NCBI GenBank assembly: GCA_029204225.1
Contig: CM055097.1
Location: 40,066,820 to 40,130,819, forward strand
Direction of reading: 5' to 3'
Source of the DNA: Diphasiastrum complanatum
Lineage: Eukaryota > Streptophyta > Lycopodiopsida > Lycopodiales > Lycopodiaceae
Length of the DNA: 64,000 bases
The notes under the pieces were generated by a model that saw nothing but the letters and a program-made list of their open reading frames with translations, was not told where the DNA came from and searched no databases. Positions 61,141 through 64,000 of the stretch are shown in pieces (within the stretch, counting starts at the first letter, position 1; each line of letters opens with the position of its first letter). The position numbers and the translations under genes are program-made.

Positions 61141-61229
61141 TGGGACTGGCTCTTATTCAAAAAAGGGTAAAAATATAGAGTGTTTGGATTTTAGTGAGGA
61201 AACGTGGGAACATTAGTTTTGATTTGGAT

Positions 61230-61645
61230 GGGAATCCTTAGATTCTTCTTTTCTTGAGCTATTCTTCATTGAACTCACCAATGTGGATGGATTCTTCTTT
61301 TCTTGAGGTATTCTTCATTGAAATCACCAATGTGGATTGCAGTATTCAATGCTATACAAGAGGTGTATTCAATGCTATACAAGAGGTGAATTAAGGAACA
61401 AACTTAGACCTAGTAATAAGATAAATAAGAAGAGTCAAATCCATGGGAATAAAAGTTCTAGAGAAGGCATATTCCTAGTTGTGAATGCCATGGCAGTCTA
61501 GGCTTGCATGGCCTCTTCAAGGGTGGAGGGATCAAGGGAATAAAAATTCTTAGAGAAGGCATATTCCCAATTGTGAATGCCATGGCAGTGTCTAGGCCTA
61601 CAAGCCCTCTTCAAGGGTGGTGGAGGCCTCAAGGGAGAGCTCTCT
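61230..61645. repeat. Local tandem duplications
   Basis: TTCTTCATTGAA(C/A)TCACCAATGTGGAT is present twice (about 61262-61336). TATTCAATGCTATACAAGAGGTG occurs twice (about 61343-61389). An about 95-bp unit starting GGGAATAAAA(G/A)TTCT with GAATGCCATGGCAGT occurs twice (about 61444-61640). Confidence 0.8.
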
Positions 61646-62566
61646 GCCACCCTTGGATGAGGGTGTCATGCCCAAATTGTCGTGGCAATCGCAGTTGAGT
61701 ATACGCCCTCTCAATGTTCTCCTTAGTGAATGCATCATCATTACTCAATGGACTACTTGGTAGAATCATTACTCCCTAGTCTTTGTGGGTGTGAAGGTTT
61801 GACTCTAGTGCAGAGCGATATCTATATGTTGTTAGTAGGCAAAGAGTACACTAATGGGCCAATTGTTTTGTGAAGTTGGCTTAGGAGTGTTGAAATGTTC
61901 CCAAAAGTCTCATCTTGGTGGCACTCTTAATCGACCGAGTATCTTGGTGTTCCAAGAAGTATCCAAGAGCAAGTATAGATGAACATTACTAGCTTCCGAC
62001 TTGTGGATGTGGTAGCTTGGTGGATCTAGTCGAAGCAAGCCTCTAATATGTGAATGAGCCAGCCACTTAGATGTAGGAGTCAAGCCCTAGAGCTAAACTT
62101 TGGGACATTCACATCAAAATTATGAAGGGTTGAAGATATAAACAAGATTCTTGAATATGATATCACATAAGCTCAAATGACATTGGAAGAAAGACACGAA
62201 GTAACCTTCAACTAAGCTTAGTAAATGAACATCAATCACAAGTTGAAAAGTGACAAATCCCTACAACAATTGTGATAGAGTCACCAACAATTAGTGACAT
62301 ATACATAAATTGAGTCACATAAACCAATGTCTCAATAGTGTTATTGGAAAACCCTAAATGAAACTTTCATAAACTTCCAACTAGGAAAAATAATAATCCA
62401 AATAGACAAGTGAACAATCTAATATGTGAACTACCTTCAAAGCCCTAACTATCGAACTTAGAGGTATATAAGGCCCTAAAAGGTTCACAGTTGAGAAGTT
62501 TCCAAAGGTCATATAGATACAAACATAACCCTCCTCCACTTACAAGACATAGCCTTTAAATATTGG
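61646..62566. other. Non-coding stretch
   Basis: Nothing recognised. Confidence 0.5.

Positions 62567-62643
<77 letters not shown>
62567..62643. repeat. Compound (TG)n(AG)n microsatellite
   Basis: About 16 TG units followed directly by about 21 AG units. Confidence 0.97.
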
Positions 62644-62647
<4 letters not shown>

Positions 62648-63480
62648 CAAATTTGAATGTCCATGTTGTTACTCAAATTTTGAGCAACAAGAAATCCATC
62701 AACCCAACGCTCCAAGTAGTTGAAATTCATTAGAATTTCTTTTGAATTTCACTTAAATCACTCGATTTGTACTGCCATATGCTAGTTCCATGTCTAGCTC
62801 AATAGAGCAAAAAAAAATCGATACTACAGCTTGAAATTCGTAAAATAGCCACCAAAAAATTCAGCATTGTCAAGTGTGATTGGTCTTGGAAATAAAATTC
62901 AATCACTCTCATCAATACCACATTATATAAATTGTTATCTGATACTAAATACAATAGTCACCAGGAGACATGAACTAGCAACATAATTCCAATATGCAAA
63001 CATTTGTGAAAAACTTACACAAGGCCGTATACTCTACTAGCACTTTGCTTGTTACAATTTTGTCCTATACCCAAATTTCAGCTCTCTGCTCAGGCATATA
63101 GCCACGTGGCAGTTTCTGGAGCGTAGGATTTATGAAAATGAAAGGCTCTGATTTCATGATTAATAAGTAGGAAGTTGTCTGCAGAAGTTTCTAAATATAT
63201 CCTACTCCATCTGCGTGTCTCTGTCACAACGCTTTTACGTTTATTTTCTGCTTTCGGTGAGTTGGCCGTTCGCGATGCTTGCCATGTGTTTGTGGGTTTC
63301 CATCTTTTCTTGGTCGTTTGCATGCTTTTCTACTCCTGAAAAAGCTTTGAAAAGCAAGACGGAAGGCTCATGGTCTGTTGTAGATTTCTATTGCAATGAA
63401 AGACATAAATAGAGAGTTTAAGCGCAACGCTTCTTCATCTGCTGCATCTCCAAAAAGCAAGAAGATGTTTTCTCTTCAAT
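62644..63480. other. Non-coding stretch
   Basis: No gene recognised. A CATAAATAGAGAG TATA-like element at about 63404-63416 could mark a promoter or LTR. Confidence 0.4.
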
Positions 63481-63494
63481 AGGAGAATAGCGCT

Positions 63495-63617
63495 TTGTAG
63501 AGTATTTGTGTGCATCTGATTAGCGATCAAGAAGCTGTCAGACAGGGAACAAGAATGTTGCAGAGTATTTGTGTGCATCTGATTAGCGATCAACAAGCTA
63601 TCAGACAGGGAATAAGT
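63495..63617. repeat. Tandem duplication, about 60-bp unit
   Basis: AGAGTATTTGTGTGCATCTG, ATTAGCGATCAA, (G/C)AAGCT(G/A)TCAGACAGGGAA occurs twice in direct succession. Confidence 0.9.
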
Positions 63618-64000
63618 TTGTTGCTAGAAGAGCGATCAATAATCAAACTAGGAACTAAATGGTAACTTGTATAATCTTTCCGAATTTCTGACATCATTGA
63701 TACCTTCAATCAGTAGTTTCTTTCAGGCTTTTTCTAGGCTTTTTAAAAGACCAATTCCCTATTTGGCCAAAGTCAAATTCTTTGTAGGATTGTCAACCTA
63801 TGTATCTTTTGTTAGGCGAATCTATAATCATCTTCATGTACTCAATGATTGTTCATACAGTAGAGTATCATGTAGAAATAGCTTACACCGTTTAATTTCA
63901 TAGAGTGGTATAAGATATTTGTTTCCATAGATAAATATAAAATATACAATCAAATGTTATTTGACACAAGCTCTCATTCATAATGGAGTTCTTTATGCTA

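Overview
This is nuclear DNA of a land plant. The supporting evidence is: intron-containing AGO1-type Argonaute exons with GT..AG junctions at family-typical places; a single-exon plant L-type lectin receptor kinase; a fragment of a plant vacuolar sorting receptor; and Copia, Gypsy, Helitron, TRIM and MITE-like elements nested in one another with long GA/CT, AT and ACATAC-type microsatellites. Gene density is very low and repeat load very high, as in large fern or gymnosperm genomes. I cannot place the species from the sequence alone.

Layout: 1-1.5 kb holds microsatellites and one LTR (972-1534) of an element that runs off the left edge. 3.77-6.87 kb (+) carries the last nine exons of an AGO1-clade ARGONAUTE, i.e. 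the catalytic PIWI half, with an intact stop. The upstream half is absent apart from a possible decayed exon at about 3.58 kb. 9.5-22.3 kb is a Copia element (+) split in its RNase H region by an 11-kb Gypsy-type LTR element (10293-21303, minus orientation, 5-bp target duplication CTTTC). That element has gag and protease relics, no recognisable polymerase, two minisatellites and two long unrecognised ORF regions (A and B); a 379-bp MITE-like insertion sits in one of its LTRs.

22.8-25.0 kb is a 2-kb inverted repeat. 25.0-27.2 kb is a minus-strand LTR element carrying a decayed second copy of ORF B. 27.3-28.9 kb is a Copia relic running into a 1-kb ACATAC-type microsatellite. 29.118-31.867 kb is an LTR element with target duplication ATAGG and an orphan ORF. 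32.1-33.9 kb is a broken Helitron RepHel gene. 35.5-38.7 kb is decayed Gypsy material. 40.3-48.4 kb is rich in microsatellites and holds a VSR pseudogene, a tiny LTR retrotransposon (TRIM, 44794-45168) and a 5'-truncated Copia. 51-54.3 kb holds a second copy of ORF A under its own TATA box. 54.7-55.2 kb is a Copia RT relic. 58.08-60.28 kb (-) is an intact LecRK gene.

Only the LecRK looks like a complete host gene. AGO is intact in the part visible. The most novel items are (i) a TRIM whose 148-153-bp LTRs contain a tRNA-like segment with a good Pol III A box, analogous to but different from the 5S-bearing Cassandra TRIMs, and (ii) a mobile family of paired uncharacterised proteins (A: conserved domain plus proline-rich linker plus coiled coil; B: helical domain with an ARLYYRAA motif) occurring at three loci here, once behind a gag-pro that lacks pol.
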